Origin: Patescibacteria group bacterium | GTDB lineage: Bacteria; Patescibacteriota; Minisyncoccia; Phycocordibacterales; XYD1-FULL-46-19 | Direction: 5' to 3' | NCBI GenBank assembly: GCA_030917625.1 | Contig: JAUPUJ010000001.1 | Span: 1-35,170 of the forward strand | Length of the DNA: 35,170 nt | In this document: one piece after another, positions 13,867 to 24,398 of the stretch | How positions within the stretch are numbered: position 1 is the stretch's first letter | Layout of the letters: every line of letters starts with the position of its first letter | Made by a program: the position numbers and the translations under genes | Notes under the pieces: model-generated | Database searches by the model: none | What the model saw: only the letters and a program-made list of their open reading frames with translations | What the model was told of the DNA's origin: nothing

Positions 13867-15300
13867 TTATTTGGTAAAATTTTCTATTACTTGCCCAATT
13901 TTAAATAAAGTATTTTCCCCCCAATAATTAGCGCAAACTTGAACCCCAAGTGGTAATCCTTTTTTATTAAAACCTGTTGGTACTGACAAAGCTGGGATAC
14001 CCGCCAAATTAACTGGAACTGTAAAAATATCTTCTAAATAAGTTTTTAAAGGATCGCCATCTTTATCACCAATAGTCCAAGCCGGTGTCGGCGCAGTTGG
14101 AGTCATAATTACATCCACTCCCCCCATTTTTTCATCGAAAGCTTTCATATAATCCTCTCTGATTAGTTCACGCACAGCCACCGCTTTACCATAATAAGCA
14201 TCATAATAACCAGCCGATAACACATAGGTACCTAAAATTATTCTCCGTCTCACCTCTTGTCCAAAACCAGCCGCCCGCGCCGTTTTATAGTCTTCTAAAA
14301 GATTATCCCCTGTGCCAGCTAGTCCATAACGCAAACCATCAAAACGACCCAAATTACTAGAACTCTCAGCCGGCATTAATACATAATAAGCGGCCAAAGA
14401 ATATTTTAAATTAGGTAAAGAAACTTCTTTTATAATATGACCAGCTTCTTTTAATTTAGTTATAGTTTGATGAAAATTTTCTAAAACTTCGCCGTCAACA
14501 CCTTCCGCAATAAAATCATAAGGTACACCAATAGTTAAAACTTCTTTTTTTTGCTCACTAAATTCATACGGGGCACTAGTAGAATCCAATTCATCAGCAC
14601 CAGCAATAACCTTAAAAATAGTTTCGGCATCAGCCACATTTTTTGTAATCGGACCAATCTGATCTAGAGACGAGGCCATCGCAATCAAGCCAAAACGAGA
14701 GACTGCACCATAAGTTGGCTTTAACCCAACAACACCACAAAAGCTGGCTGGCTGGCGAATCGAACCTCCTGTATCTGAACCTAAAGAGGCTAGAGCCATA
14801 TCACCCCCCACTGCTGCTGCTGAGCCACCAGAAGAACCCCCGGCGACCTTATCAGCATCATAAGGATTTTTAGTGACTCCAAAAGCTGAGTTTTCAGTCG
14901 AACCACCCATAGCAAATTCATCCATATTAGCTCGGCCTAAAAATATCGCTCCGGCTGATTTTAATTTAGAAATCACAGTCGCATCATAAGTGGCTTTATA
15001 ACCAGCAAGAACTTTCGAGGCAGCACTTACATTTCTACCCTCAATTAAAATATTATCTTTTATCGCAAGCGGTACACCAGCCAAAGGCAAATTTTCTAAG
15101 CCTTCCTCTTTAATTTTTTGATCCACCGCTCTCGCTTGCTCTATGGCATCCGAAAAAACTTCCAGATAAACATTTAGATCTGAATTTTTTTGTTCGATTT
15201 CTTCTAAATACTTTTGCACTACAGATTCGACGGTGCCTCCCTCTTTTAGAAAAGACTGTGTGCTAGCGATGGTTAAATTTTTTAAATCAATATTAGTCAT
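13867..15300 (-). CDS. gatA: Asp/Glu-tRNA amidotransferase subunit A
   Basis: GatA releases ammonia from glutamine so that GatB can convert Glu-tRNA-Gln or Asp-tRNA-Asn. The 477 residues are full length. The amidase signature is clear. The catalytic lysine is in 'PLAIKDNI' (near residue 80). The serine-rich stretch is 'GGSSGGSAAAVGGDMALASLGSDTGGSIRQPASFCGVVGLKPTYG' with both catalytic serines. The C-terminal 'YYGKAVAVRELIREDYMKAFD' and 'PTAPTPAW' are typical of GatA. It overlaps gatC by 8 bases, so the subunits are translationally coupled. gatB is absent from the window and must lie elsewhere. Confidence 0.96.
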   Translation of the reverse strand: MTNIDLKNLTIASTQSFLKEGGTVESVVQKYLEEIEQKNSDLNVYLEVFSDAIEQARAVDQKIKEEGLENLPLAGVPLAIKDNILIEGRNVSAASKVLAGYKATYDATVISKLKSAGAIFLGRANMDEFAMGGSTENSAFGVTKNPYDADKVAGGSSGGSAAAVGGDMALASLGSDTGGSIRQPASFCGVVGLKPTYGAVSRFGLIAMASSLDQIGPITKNVADAETIFKVIAGADELDSTSAPYEFSEQKKEVLTIGVPYDFIAEGVDGEVLENFHQTITKLKEAGHIIKEVSLPNLKYSLAAYYVLMPAESSSNLGRFDGLRYGLAGTGDNLLEDYKTARAAGFGQEVRRRIILGTYVLSAGYYDAYYGKAVAVRELIREDYMKAFDEKMGGVDVIMTPTAPTPAWTIGDKDGDPLKTYLEDIFTVPVNLAGIPALSVPTGFNKKGLPLGVQVCANYWGENTLFKIGQVIENFTK

Positions 15301-15586
15301 TATTTAAAATCTTTTTCACTTCAATAAAACCATTCTTTGTATTAGGGGCATTAGCTAAAATCTTATCAGTAAATTGCTTTCTGTCGTGACTAGGCGTATC
15401 AGATCGCATTACATTTTTAACTAAACCAAGATCTTGTTTTTCTGGTTGAGTTTCTTGCAATTCTTGGAGTTGTGAAATGTAGCCCAAAATCGACTCCAAA
15501 TCGTGATGGAATGAATGTTTTTCTTCGGGACTTAAATCTATTCTGGCCAAATCAGATAGGACCTCTATTTCATGTTCGCTAATCAT
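15293..15586 (-). CDS. gatC: Asp/Glu-tRNA amidotransferase subunit C
   Basis: The 97-residue protein matches GatC in length and pattern: 'EIEVLSDLARIDLSPEEKHSFHHDLESILGYISQLQELQ' and, near the end, 'NVMRSDTPSHDRKQFTDKILANAPNTKNGFIEVKKIL', where the family usually has 'LREDEV' and 'G.F.VP.V'. GatC wraps around GatA and holds the GatAB complex together. It precedes gatA with an 8-base overlap. ligA ends 56 bases upstream. Confidence 0.93.
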   Translation of the reverse strand: MISEHEIEVLSDLARIDLSPEEKHSFHHDLESILGYISQLQELQETQPEKQDLGLVKNVMRSDTPSHDRKQFTDKILANAPNTKNGFIEVKKILNND

Positions 15587-15642
15587 ATTTTTGAATCATA
15601 ACACCTAAAAGACCATTTCTCAATCACAATGGGCATTAAATA

Positions 15643-17658
<2,016 letters not shown>

Positions 17659-17691
17659 TTAAAACAGAAAATAGGCGAAAAACAACACTTT

Positions 17692-18177
17692 TTATATGTC
17701 ACTATTATCTCTATAAATAACCTTTTCTATTCTTCTAGGATGATTCTCATCACAAATATTATACCCTTTAGCAATAACTAACTGTTCGCTAAAATCATCT
17801 ACCGGCTGTTTAATAATTAACTCAGCTTTAGTACAAGTATTGTTGTCGGTATTTATTTCAATTTCAAATTTTTGGCCACTGCCATCTTCTAAATCAGATT
17901 GCTCTACAATCCTTAAATCACATAAAAATTCATTACTCTCTCCTTCCAGAAAAATATCATCTATATAAAATCCAAAATAATCATTATTTAAACCATTCTT
18001 AATGCACTCATTAGCAACATTAGCAGCATAGTAAGCAAACTGAGACTCGCGACCAATAGAAGAAAGTATAATCTGTTTAACTATTATATTAGCCAATAAA
18101 ATACCACTAAGAGATACAACACTGGCCACTATAACAGCGTATAAAATTACAAAACCTCGTTTCTTGTTATATACCAT
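17692..18177 (-). CDS. PilX-like minor pilus protein, 161 aa
   Basis: After 'MVYNKKRG' comes a hydrophobic helix 'FVILYAVIVASVVSLSGILLANIIV' that lacks the Glu5 of true prepilins. This is the PilX or GspK-like type. It continues 'SSIGRESQFAYYAANVANECI', a typical 'A.yaAe.g.e' helix. The rest is a beta-rich outer domain with four cysteines. It is the last gene of the minor-pilin group, overlapping the upstream PilV-like gene by 11 bases. PilX and GspK cap or start pilus assembly in other bacteria. The same job here is inference. The ligA start lies 42 bases downstream. Confidence 0.75.
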   Translation of the reverse strand: MVYNKKRGFVILYAVIVASVVSLSGILLANIIVKQIILSSIGRESQFAYYAANVANECIKNGLNNDYFGFYIDDIFLEGESNEFLCDLRIVEQSDLEDGSGQKFEIEINTDNNTCTKAELIIKQPVDDFSEQLVIAKGYNICDENHPRRIEKVIYRDNSDI

Positions 18178-18685
18178 AATTAATATTAAAAACTTGAGTA
18201 TTTAAAGTAAAATTGACAGGCTGGGTTTTATTCATCCATTCCACCACTACCGACAAATTGGCTTTTCGATCATCAGCCTCAGATAAATATATATAACGAC
18301 TAAACAGAGACGGAGCGTCGCTCCATTCATGAGTATAACGATCATCAATAATATATAATTTACAACCATCGCCAATACACGGCTCAATTCTTAAACCGTC
18401 CTCAAAATACACTCGACAAGGATTATTTTGACTGCAATTATCAAAGGCCCCAGACCAATCACTAGGACTTTCTTCTAAATTACGATCACGTTGATTAATA
18501 AAAAGCTCCACCGCTTCTTGAGCTAAGTAATAGGCGGTTACCTGATTTTTAGCGTAATTACCATCGGCTATAGCCCTAGATAAAAGACCTAGGGGTCCAA
18601 TCACAGCAAAGACTAAAATTAAGACGGCCACAAAAGTCTCAATTAGAGTAAAGCCTTTTTCTGATTGATTAAAAAAATTTTTCAT
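18167..18685 (-). CDS. Prepilin-type protein, PilV/GspI-like, 172 aa
   Basis: A type III signal 'SEKGFTLIETFVAVLILVFAVIGPLGLLSRAI' with a prepilin peptidase site after Gly and Glu at mature position 5 is followed by 'YYLAQEAVELFINQRDRNLEE', a PilV/GspI-like helix. The remaining globular domain has cysteines that may pair ('DNCSQNNPCRV', 'IEPCIGDGCKL'). It lies in a four-gene minor-pilin cluster and starts 3 bases after the upstream gene. Minor pilins probably form a tip complex that starts assembly. Confidence 0.86.
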   Translation of the reverse strand: MKNFFNQSEKGFTLIETFVAVLILVFAVIGPLGLLSRAIADGNYAKNQVTAYYLAQEAVELFINQRDRNLEESPSDWSGAFDNCSQNNPCRVYFEDGLRIEPCIGDGCKLYIIDDRYTHEWSDAPSLFSRYIYLSEADDRKANLSVVVEWMNKTQPVNFTLNTQVFNINYGI

Positions 18686-18688
18686 GAC

Positions 18689-19231
18689 TTATGGATTCCT
18701 CTGAGATAAAGTCGATTGTAATAAAAACCTAGATTCAAGACCTTTTTTATTTGATGCAACTCCATCTAAAACCACCAAAATCTGCTTCGGAATATCAGTT
18801 CTCTGTTCTTCAAAATATAGTCTTTCTACTTTTATTTCCGATGAGGTTAAATCATTACAAGAATCATCATCTAAACTTTCATCTACGCATTGTTCTAAAA
18901 TACCACTACCATCTTCTTTTAGGCGATAAGTTAAATAACGACCACTTGGTACATATTCATTATTTTCAACAATATACTCATCAAAGCTAATTTGACCTTG
19001 TGATATATTATAATTCTTACCTTCTCTCATTTGGAGTGTCATAGTATCCATCGCTAAGTTTAGATTATCTATAACCGCTCGATTGCTTTGGATTTGACGA
19101 TAGATATCAGCTAAAACTATAAAAGCTCCACTTACTATTAGAGTAACAATAGAAAAAATAGTCACAGAAACCATCATCTCTATTAGAGTAAAACCTCTTT
19201 TTTTATTTTTTATAATATAACCAACTGACAT
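18689..19231 (-). CDS. Prepilin-type protein, PilW/GspJ-like, 180 aa
   Basis: The signal 'NKKRGFTLIEMMVSVTIFSIVTLIVSGAFIVLADIYRQIQSNRAVIDNLNLAMDTMTLQMREGKNY' contains the Gly-Phe cleavage site and Glu5. The helix continuing into 'LAMDTMTLQMR' is typical of GspJ and PilW. The outer domain is beta-rich with one short loop between two cysteines. Like its neighbours it should be processed by the PilD-type peptidase encoded just upstream. Confidence 0.85.
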   Translation of the reverse strand: MSVGYIIKNKKRGFTLIEMMVSVTIFSIVTLIVSGAFIVLADIYRQIQSNRAVIDNLNLAMDTMTLQMREGKNYNISQGQISFDEYIVENNEYVPSGRYLTYRLKEDGSGILEQCVDESLDDDSCNDLTSSEIKVERLYFEEQRTDIPKQILVVLDGVASNKKGLESRFLLQSTLSQRNP

Positions 19232-19243
19232 ATATATATTTTA

Positions 19244-19840
19244 TTACTGATTGGAATAAATACTAATCTGGCCATTATTATGAACACCCACAGTTCTAGT
19301 CACATCAGATCTTCGCCCCTGAAGAACGATCTCCACTTTATTTTTTCCACAATCATTATTATAGCAAATATTAGCCTGCAAACTGGGCCTAGTATATGTT
19401 ATTTCGACTGTTCCACCGTCCCCTACATTTTCATCATCCACGATAAATTCTTTTATATAAACACCCTGTAAATCATAATTTTCAAAAACAGAATCAGCAT
19501 CATCGCCTTCTTCATAAAATTTAGAATTATCCTCATCAGTAAACATAAAAAATCGAGAAACATCTCCGGCTGTCATATAAATACCGTAACTTGGAATTGA
19601 ATCAATAAAACCACTATCACTACCTCCCACTCGCCCACCAGAAGCAAAAGCTTGAGCACTTCTAATATTAAGGGCCATTTCTTGAGCCACTAAATCCAAA
19701 GACGATCTATCTCTAAACTGTGGAATATAAGCGATAATAATACCGCTCATAATGAGAACAATGGCAGTGACGACCAACATTTCTAGCATCGTAAATCCCC
19801 GCTCAGCCAAATTTATTTTTTTTCTCAAAACTAAGGCCAT
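19244..19840 (-). CDS. Prepilin-type protein, GspH/FimT-like, 198 aa
   Basis: The signal 'LAERGFTMLEMLVVTAIVLIMSGIIIAYIPQFRDRSSLDLVAQEMALNIRSAQAFASGG' has the cleavage site and Glu5, with the 'ia.~l...i..A...A' helix of GspH and FimT. The C-terminal part includes 'KVEIVLQGRRSDVTRTVGVHNNGQISIY', which recalls the family's final strand. Its ATG overlaps the stop region of the prepilin peptidase gene by one base, so translation is likely coupled to it. Confidence 0.85.
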   Translation of the reverse strand: MALVLRKKINLAERGFTMLEMLVVTAIVLIMSGIIIAYIPQFRDRSSLDLVAQEMALNIRSAQAFASGGRVGGSDSGFIDSIPSYGIYMTAGDVSRFFMFTDEDNSKFYEEGDDADSVFENYDLQGVYIKEFIVDDENVGDGGTVEITYTRPSLQANICYNNDCGKNKVEIVLQGRRSDVTRTVGVHNNGQISIYSNQ

Positions 19841-20643
19841 TAAAAAATATTAAAGTAACTAATAAATGCTCCTAAAATAAGGAAGGGAGCAAAAGGTATT
19901 TCACTTTTTAGAGTAAACATCGGAAACCTTCGAGACAACAAACGATTTTGACTAACTCCTATTAAAACAAGACCCACCACCGCCCCTATAATAAAAGCGG
20001 TTGCGACAGCAAAAGATGCTCCTGGTAAGCCAAGCCATAACCCAAAACCAAAGACTAATTTAGCATCTCCAAAACCCAAGAGTTTACCTTTGGATAAAAA
20101 CCACAGGAGCCAGAACAACATAAACAATAAACCACCAGAATAAACACCGTGCAAAACCCTAATCATAAACTCAGTCATCCCACTATCGAAAATAATTCCC
20201 ACTAAAGATATTCCTGACAAGATAATAAAGGTGAACACAAATTCATCAGGAATTATTTTATGTTTAAAGTCATAGACAAATATGGCGATCAATAAAGAAA
20301 CTATAGACCAAACTAATACCAAATGAATAAAACCTCCAAAAGAATAAAGGGAGGCTTCACTAATTTCAGTTATGGTAACTCCTACAAAAAGGAGTGCCGT
20401 TAAAAGCTCTACAATCGGATACTGTATAGATATTTTACTGTGGCATTTTTTACACTGACCACCTTGTATTAAATAACTGACAACGGGAATCAGCTCTACC
20501 CAAGTCAACTTATTGCCACAAGATAAACATTTGGAACGCCCATCCAACCCCCACCCTGTACCATGACGCAAAATAACTACATTTAAAAAACTACCAATAA
20601 CAAGGCCTAAAACTAGAGCGAACAAATATAGAACTATTTCCAT
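19840..20643 (-). CDS. pilD: Prepilin peptidase / N-methyltransferase
   Basis: PilD cuts prepilin leader peptides at the inner face of the membrane and methylates the new N-terminus. The 267-residue protein has the N-terminal DiS_P_DiS domain with 'GSFLNVVILR' and two CxxC pairs ('CLSC', 'CKKC'). It then has the integral aspartyl protease part, with one catalytic Asp in 'VYDFKHKIIPDE' and the other in the 'GFGDAKL' motif. At least six hydrophobic segments are visible. It is encoded between the secreted repeat protein and the minor pilins, and serves all six prepilin-type proteins nearby. Confidence 0.95.
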   Translation of the reverse strand: MEIVLYLFALVLGLVIGSFLNVVILRHGTGWGLDGRSKCLSCGNKLTWVELIPVVSYLIQGGQCKKCHSKISIQYPIVELLTALLFVGVTITEISEASLYSFGGFIHLVLVWSIVSLLIAIFVYDFKHKIIPDEFVFTFIILSGISLVGIIFDSGMTEFMIRVLHGVYSGGLLFMLFWLLWFLSKGKLLGFGDAKLVFGFGLWLGLPGASFAVATAFIIGAVVGLVLIGVSQNRLLSRRFPMFTLKSEIPFAPFLILGAFISYFNIF

Positions 20644-20654
20644 AAGTAATGTTT

Positions 20655-22142
20655 TTACTGACCACCACCTGACTTAGGTATCAATCTTAAGATGAATTCG
20701 AAGCTATTGTCAGGACTTGTGCTTATTGTAACAATTTTAGCATAGGAACCTGGCACAGTATCACCTGACATTAATAATTCTTTTGCTTTAAGAACAAAGG
20801 ATCCGGTTCTAGAAATTGTCCCACCTGAACCAACGCTAGACACACAACTAGAATTATTTGTACTACTATTACAATCAGTAATGCGTAACCACTCCGGTAT
20901 AGGAGAACCAGTCGTACTAAAATTATAAATTACTGGTCCTTCACTATTACCTGTGTAATTTACAGTAAAATTGTCATCTGAATAAACTTCATCACCAGCA
21001 CAATCAACGCCAACTTTATCACATTGAACAACAAGGACACATCTACCAGCTATCTCGTTAGTACAACCCTCAATCGTGAAGCTGTCATCATCACCAGACA
21101 CTTCTCTATCGAAAGTAGTAGTTACTGTTTTAGACTGATCTACTACCACAGTACATTGATTTGGATTAGAACCGACCACACAGTTACTAGACCAAGTTAT
21201 TTCAGTATTGGCATCGGTAGTTGCAGTTAAAATTACAGATGAATTCCTAGTATAGATATTATTACAATCACTACCGCAGTTTATACCAGCAGGATTAGAA
21301 ACCACCAATCCAGTACCCGTACCAGTTTTAACTACTGTTAGAGTTGGGTCACTAGGGCCACCAGTGCTATTAAACAACACACTAGCAGATCTGTTAGTTG
21401 TGGCCATATTCACAGTACAAGTCATACCTGAGGTTATGTCGCACCCAGACCAATTTCCAAATTGAGAATTAGCGCCGGCTTGAGCTGTTAACACCACTCT
21501 AGTTCCGTTTGCATAAGCAAAAGAAGCAGAACCACAAGCGGCTCCACAATTTATACCAGCTGGAACAGAGGTAATTGTACCACTACCGGTACCAGTTTTA
21601 GAAGCTGTCAAAGTAGGGACAGTAGGTAATGTCGTAGCACACCCATTACAAGTCACGCGAGAAAAATCTACCCAACCCACCACATCATCACCCCAAGCAT
21701 AACCAGATAGTAGCCCAGTTGGATTAGAGACTATGCCATAAGTATTACCATTTGAGGCAGTGCCAGACATTTTTATCCAGCCATCCCAACCCCCGCCATA
21801 AGACAGAGCTCTAGCCCAACCAGTAATACTTTTATTAGTCGGGTTAAAACGAACACCAGTTTGAGGATTTTCTGGATAAGGGCCCGTTGGATTGAAATTT
21901 ATCCAACCAATATTAGAACTCCAAGCATAACCAGAAAAAACATTATTAGAAAAAGTGACTCCACCAAAAACAGGATTGGTCTGAATCCAACCAATATTAG
22001 AACTCCAAGCATAACCAGATAAACCAGAAGCTGTTTGGGCATCTACCGTCCAAAACAAAATTAGAAAACTAATCAATATTCCGGCTAGGCCGAAAATAAA
22101 AGTACTTACAGAAAAATATTTTTTAGAAGCTGTAGAAGTCAT
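20655..22142 (-). CDS. Secreted surface protein with SGYAW and InlB-like repeats, 495 aa
   Basis: An N-terminal hydrophobic segment (about 11-35, ending near 'VDAQT') is a signal peptide or anchor. Residues about 38-165 hold four copies of a short repeat built on 'SGYAWSSNIGWI': two near-identical copies, one diverged ('GWARALSYGGGWDGWI'), and one 'SGYAWGDDVVGWVDF'. Next come two copies of an about 85-residue repeat ('LT..KTGTG.G...S.PAGINCG..C...') that resembles bacterial repeat / InlB_B-type domains, each with paired cysteines. The C-terminus is a Ser/Asn-rich beta domain. It lies inside the pilus operon between the second pilin and pilD, so a role in adhesion or as a pilus-linked surface protein is likely. 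This is inferred from position. Confidence 0.82.
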   Translation of the reverse strand: MTSTASKKYFSVSTFIFGLAGILISFLILFWTVDAQTASGLSGYAWSSNIGWIQTNPVFGGVTFSNNVFSGYAWSSNIGWINFNPTGPYPENPQTGVRFNPTNKSITGWARALSYGGGWDGWIKMSGTASNGNTYGIVSNPTGLLSGYAWGDDVVGWVDFSRVTCNGCATTLPTVPTLTASKTGTGSGTITSVPAGINCGAACGSASFAYANGTRVVLTAQAGANSQFGNWSGCDITSGMTCTVNMATTNRSASVLFNSTGGPSDPTLTVVKTGTGTGLVVSNPAGINCGSDCNNIYTRNSSVILTATTDANTEITWSSNCVVGSNPNQCTVVVDQSKTVTTTFDREVSGDDDSFTIEGCTNEIAGRCVLVVQCDKVGVDCAGDEVYSDDNFTVNYTGNSEGPVIYNFSTTGSPIPEWLRITDCNSSTNNSSCVSSVGSGGTISRTGSFVLKAKELLMSGDTVPGSYAKIVTISTSPDNSFEFILRLIPKSGGGQ

Positions 22143-22215
22143 TTATGTACTTTTAAATTGTAACATTAAACCCAAATATTACTGACACAATATATCCACA
22201 ATGAAATAACTATAT

Positions 22216-22635
22216 TTACTCAGCAGAAGCTGAACATTGAGCATTGGTACCGGCATTATCTCCAAACCCTGTAAACCCACGACTATCTACACACCAACTA
22301 TCACCTTCTGTATTTATAGTAGCGGCTAGAGAATAATCTTGCACTCCAGGTACACATCGAGAACCACCTTCTGGTAAGGCTGCTATATATGGATTTGTGT
22401 TAGGATCACCGCATACATTTTCATAACTATTACCATTGTCTATATAAACCAGCTCAGCGGCGGTTCGAAAACCAGATAAATTACTCTTTATTTCGGCTTC
22501 AGATGCCTTACTTCTCGCTCCAGAGAGAGCTGTGATCACAATTCCAGACAAGATGCCGATAATAGCGATGACTACCAGTAATTCTATTAAAGTAAATCCT
22601 CTTTCTAAGTTTTTATATGATTTCATATAATTCAT
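22216..22635 (-). CDS. pilA: Type IV major-pilin-like protein 2, 139 aa
   Basis: The prepilin signal 'ERGFTLIELLVVIAIIGILSGIVITALSGARSKASEAEIKSNLSGFRTAAELVYIDNGNSYENVCG' has the Gly-Phe cleavage site and Glu5. The N-terminal helix is nearly identical to the adjacent pilin, whereas the outer domain is diverged. Four cysteines could form two disulfides ('NVCGD', 'SRCVPG', 'SWCVDS', 'AQCSAS'). The start may be the ATG at 22635 or the next one three codons on. A terminator separates it from the upstream pilin, so it is probably expressed less or from its own promoter. Confidence 0.9.
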   Translation of the reverse strand: MNYMKSYKNLERGFTLIELLVVIAIIGILSGIVITALSGARSKASEAEIKSNLSGFRTAAELVYIDNGNSYENVCGDPNTNPYIAALPEGGSRCVPGVQDYSLAATINTEGDSWCVDSRGFTGFGDNAGTNAQCSASAE

Positions 22636-22678
22636 ATAATAACATTTATTAGATAAATTGTTTGAATTTTGTCCACAT

Positions 22679-22708
22679 AAAAACCCTATTTAATAAAATA
22701 GGGTTTTT
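22679..22708. terminator. Terminator between the two pilin genes
   Basis: A perfect 13-bp stem (AAAAACCCTATTT with AAATAGGGTTTTT) with a 4-base loop lies 14 bases past the first pilin stop. It would cap much of the pilin-1 message and reduce read-through into pilin 2 and the downstream minor pilins. Confidence 0.8.
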
Positions 22709-22721
22709 AATACTAATATTA

Positions 22722-23120
22722 TTATTCCAAAACACAAACACCTCCAGAATTAGCAACAACCCCAACCCCGGCATTACCACCGCTATCAACACACCAAGAA
22801 CCAGTTTTCAAATCGGCATCAATAGCATATTGCTGCTCATCAGAAGAGAAGTTACAATTCGCAGACGGACCCAAATCAGATAGATATGGTCCAGTAGTAG
22901 GGTTTTCATTACATAAATCACCGTATGAATTACCGTTATTATTGTAATATAATTCAGCTGCTGTTCTAAATCCAGCTAAATCTGCCTTCACCTTAGCATC
23001 ATAGGCCTTATCTCTCGCTCCAGACAAGGCTGTAATCACAATTCCCGACAAGATACCGATGATGGCAATAACCACCAACAGTTCGATCAACGTAAATCCA
23101 CGATTATATTTTTTTATCAT
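22722..23120 (-). CDS. pilA: Type IV major-pilin-like protein 1, 132 aa
   Basis: The signal 'NRGFTLIELLVVIAIIGILSGIVITALSGARDKAYDAKVKADLAGFRTAAELYYNNNGNSYGDLCN' has all class IVa or pseudopilin features. It shares its N-terminal helix with pilin 2. Four cysteines ('DLCNE', 'ANCNF', 'SWCVDS', 'GVCVLE') occupy matching places, so the pair is a recent duplication with diverged surface. It is the first gene after pilC and is followed by a strong terminator, so it is the likely main fibre subunit. Confidence 0.91.
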   Translation of the reverse strand: MIKKYNRGFTLIELLVVIAIIGILSGIVITALSGARDKAYDAKVKADLAGFRTAAELYYNNNGNSYGDLCNENPTTGPYLSDLGPSANCNFSSDEQQYAIDADLKTGSWCVDSGGNAGVGVVANSGGVCVLE

Positions 23121-23183
23121 AAAAACTTAAAGGTTAACTTTTAATAATTTTTAAATTTAACTTAAATTTCATTGTAACACTCC

Positions 23184-24392
23184 TTAGAAACTCGACGCAA
23201 CATTATAAATCGGCACGAGGACCGAAGTCAGCAAAATACCCACCATCAGACCAAGTAATACAATCATCGCCGGCTCGATCAAACCCACCAAAGTGTCGAC
23301 TTCATTATCAACTTCTCGCTGGTAAAACCTGGACAAAGTATCGAGAACGAAAGTTAATTTTCCCGACTCCTCACCCACTCGAATCATCTGGACCATAATA
23401 CTCGGAATCTCTTCGTGGCGATCAAAAATATCCGACACCGCATTACCAGCCTTAACCATCTCGGCGGTTTCTTCTAAAATCTCTCGATAAACTTCATTCC
23501 CTACCACTTCAGCTGTAATTTCAATTGACCGCACCATTGAAACCCCAGAAGATATTAGGGTATTTAAGTTATCGGCGATTCGAGACAAATAAAATTTACG
23601 ATACATCCGACTAATATAAGGCACGGATAATTTAAATTTAGACAAGGCCATCTGGCCATCAGCGGTTGGTAAATAGCGAAGTAAGAAAATTACTATCGCC
23701 ACCGCTATAAAAATAAAAACGAAAAAGTAATCGGCTGTAAATTGACTAATACCCACTACAATTTTAGTATAAATCGGTAATTCCTGGCCGGTGTCTAATA
23801 AAATTTCAGCTAATTTTGGAATCACAAAAGTCATCATTAAAATCATCACCACAATGAAAGAAATCACAATAAACATTGGGTAGATCAAAGCATTTTTAGC
23901 TTTCGAGACGAGAGCATAAGATCGATCAAGATAATTGGCTAAGTAGGTAAAAGTTTCGGACAATTTTCCCGACTCTTCTCCCGACCGCACCATGGCGACA
24001 TAAAAATCAGAAAAAACATCTGGATGCTTCGCTAACGAGCTAGAAATATTAACTCCACTTTTAATATCATCAACCACTTGGGTTAATTTTTTCTGCAAAA
24101 TCACACTACTGGATTCGGTGGCCAACAATCTAAAAGTAGATAACACTGAAACTTTAGCTTCAAATAAAGTGGCAATTTGCCGAGACAAAATTACTACTTC
24201 ACGAGGATTGACCCGACCAAACAAAGGCGCATTATTAAAACCCCACATTCCTTGGGTGCCTTCAGCAATCACACTAATCACTATTAACCCACGCCTCTGC
24301 AACGAAGTAATAGCTACATCCTGACTAGGTGCATCTATACTGCCATTTTGAGTTTGCCCATTTTTAGTAGTAGCTTCGTATTTAAATAACAT
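23184..24392 (-). CDS. pilC: Type IV pilus inner-membrane platform protein
   Basis: The 402-residue protein has the two-repeat GspF/PilC layout. A cytoplasmic N-terminal domain ('MLFKYEATTKNGQTQNGSIDAPSQ') precedes the first T2SF repeat ('LSRQIATLFEAKVSVLSTFRLLA...', 'FYVAMVRSGEESGKLSETFTYLANYLDR'), a membrane pair, and the second repeat ('IADNLNTLISSGVSMVRSIEITAEVVGN', 'MVQMIRVGEESGKLTFVLDTLSRFYQREVD'). A final membrane segment follows. PilC connects the PilB/PilT motors to the growing fibre. It starts 6 bases after pilT, so the retraction motor and platform are co-transcribed. Confidence 0.96.
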   Translation of the reverse strand: MLFKYEATTKNGQTQNGSIDAPSQDVAITSLQRRGLIVISVIAEGTQGMWGFNNAPLFGRVNPREVVILSRQIATLFEAKVSVLSTFRLLATESSSVILQKKLTQVVDDIKSGVNISSSLAKHPDVFSDFYVAMVRSGEESGKLSETFTYLANYLDRSYALVSKAKNALIYPMFIVISFIVVMILMMTFVIPKLAEILLDTGQELPIYTKIVVGISQFTADYFFVFIFIAVAIVIFLLRYLPTADGQMALSKFKLSVPYISRMYRKFYLSRIADNLNTLISSGVSMVRSIEITAEVVGNEVYREILEETAEMVKAGNAVSDIFDRHEEIPSIMVQMIRVGEESGKLTFVLDTLSRFYQREVDNEVDTLVGLIEPAMIVLLGLMVGILLTSVLVPIYNVASSF

Positions 24393-24398
24393 ATTTTT

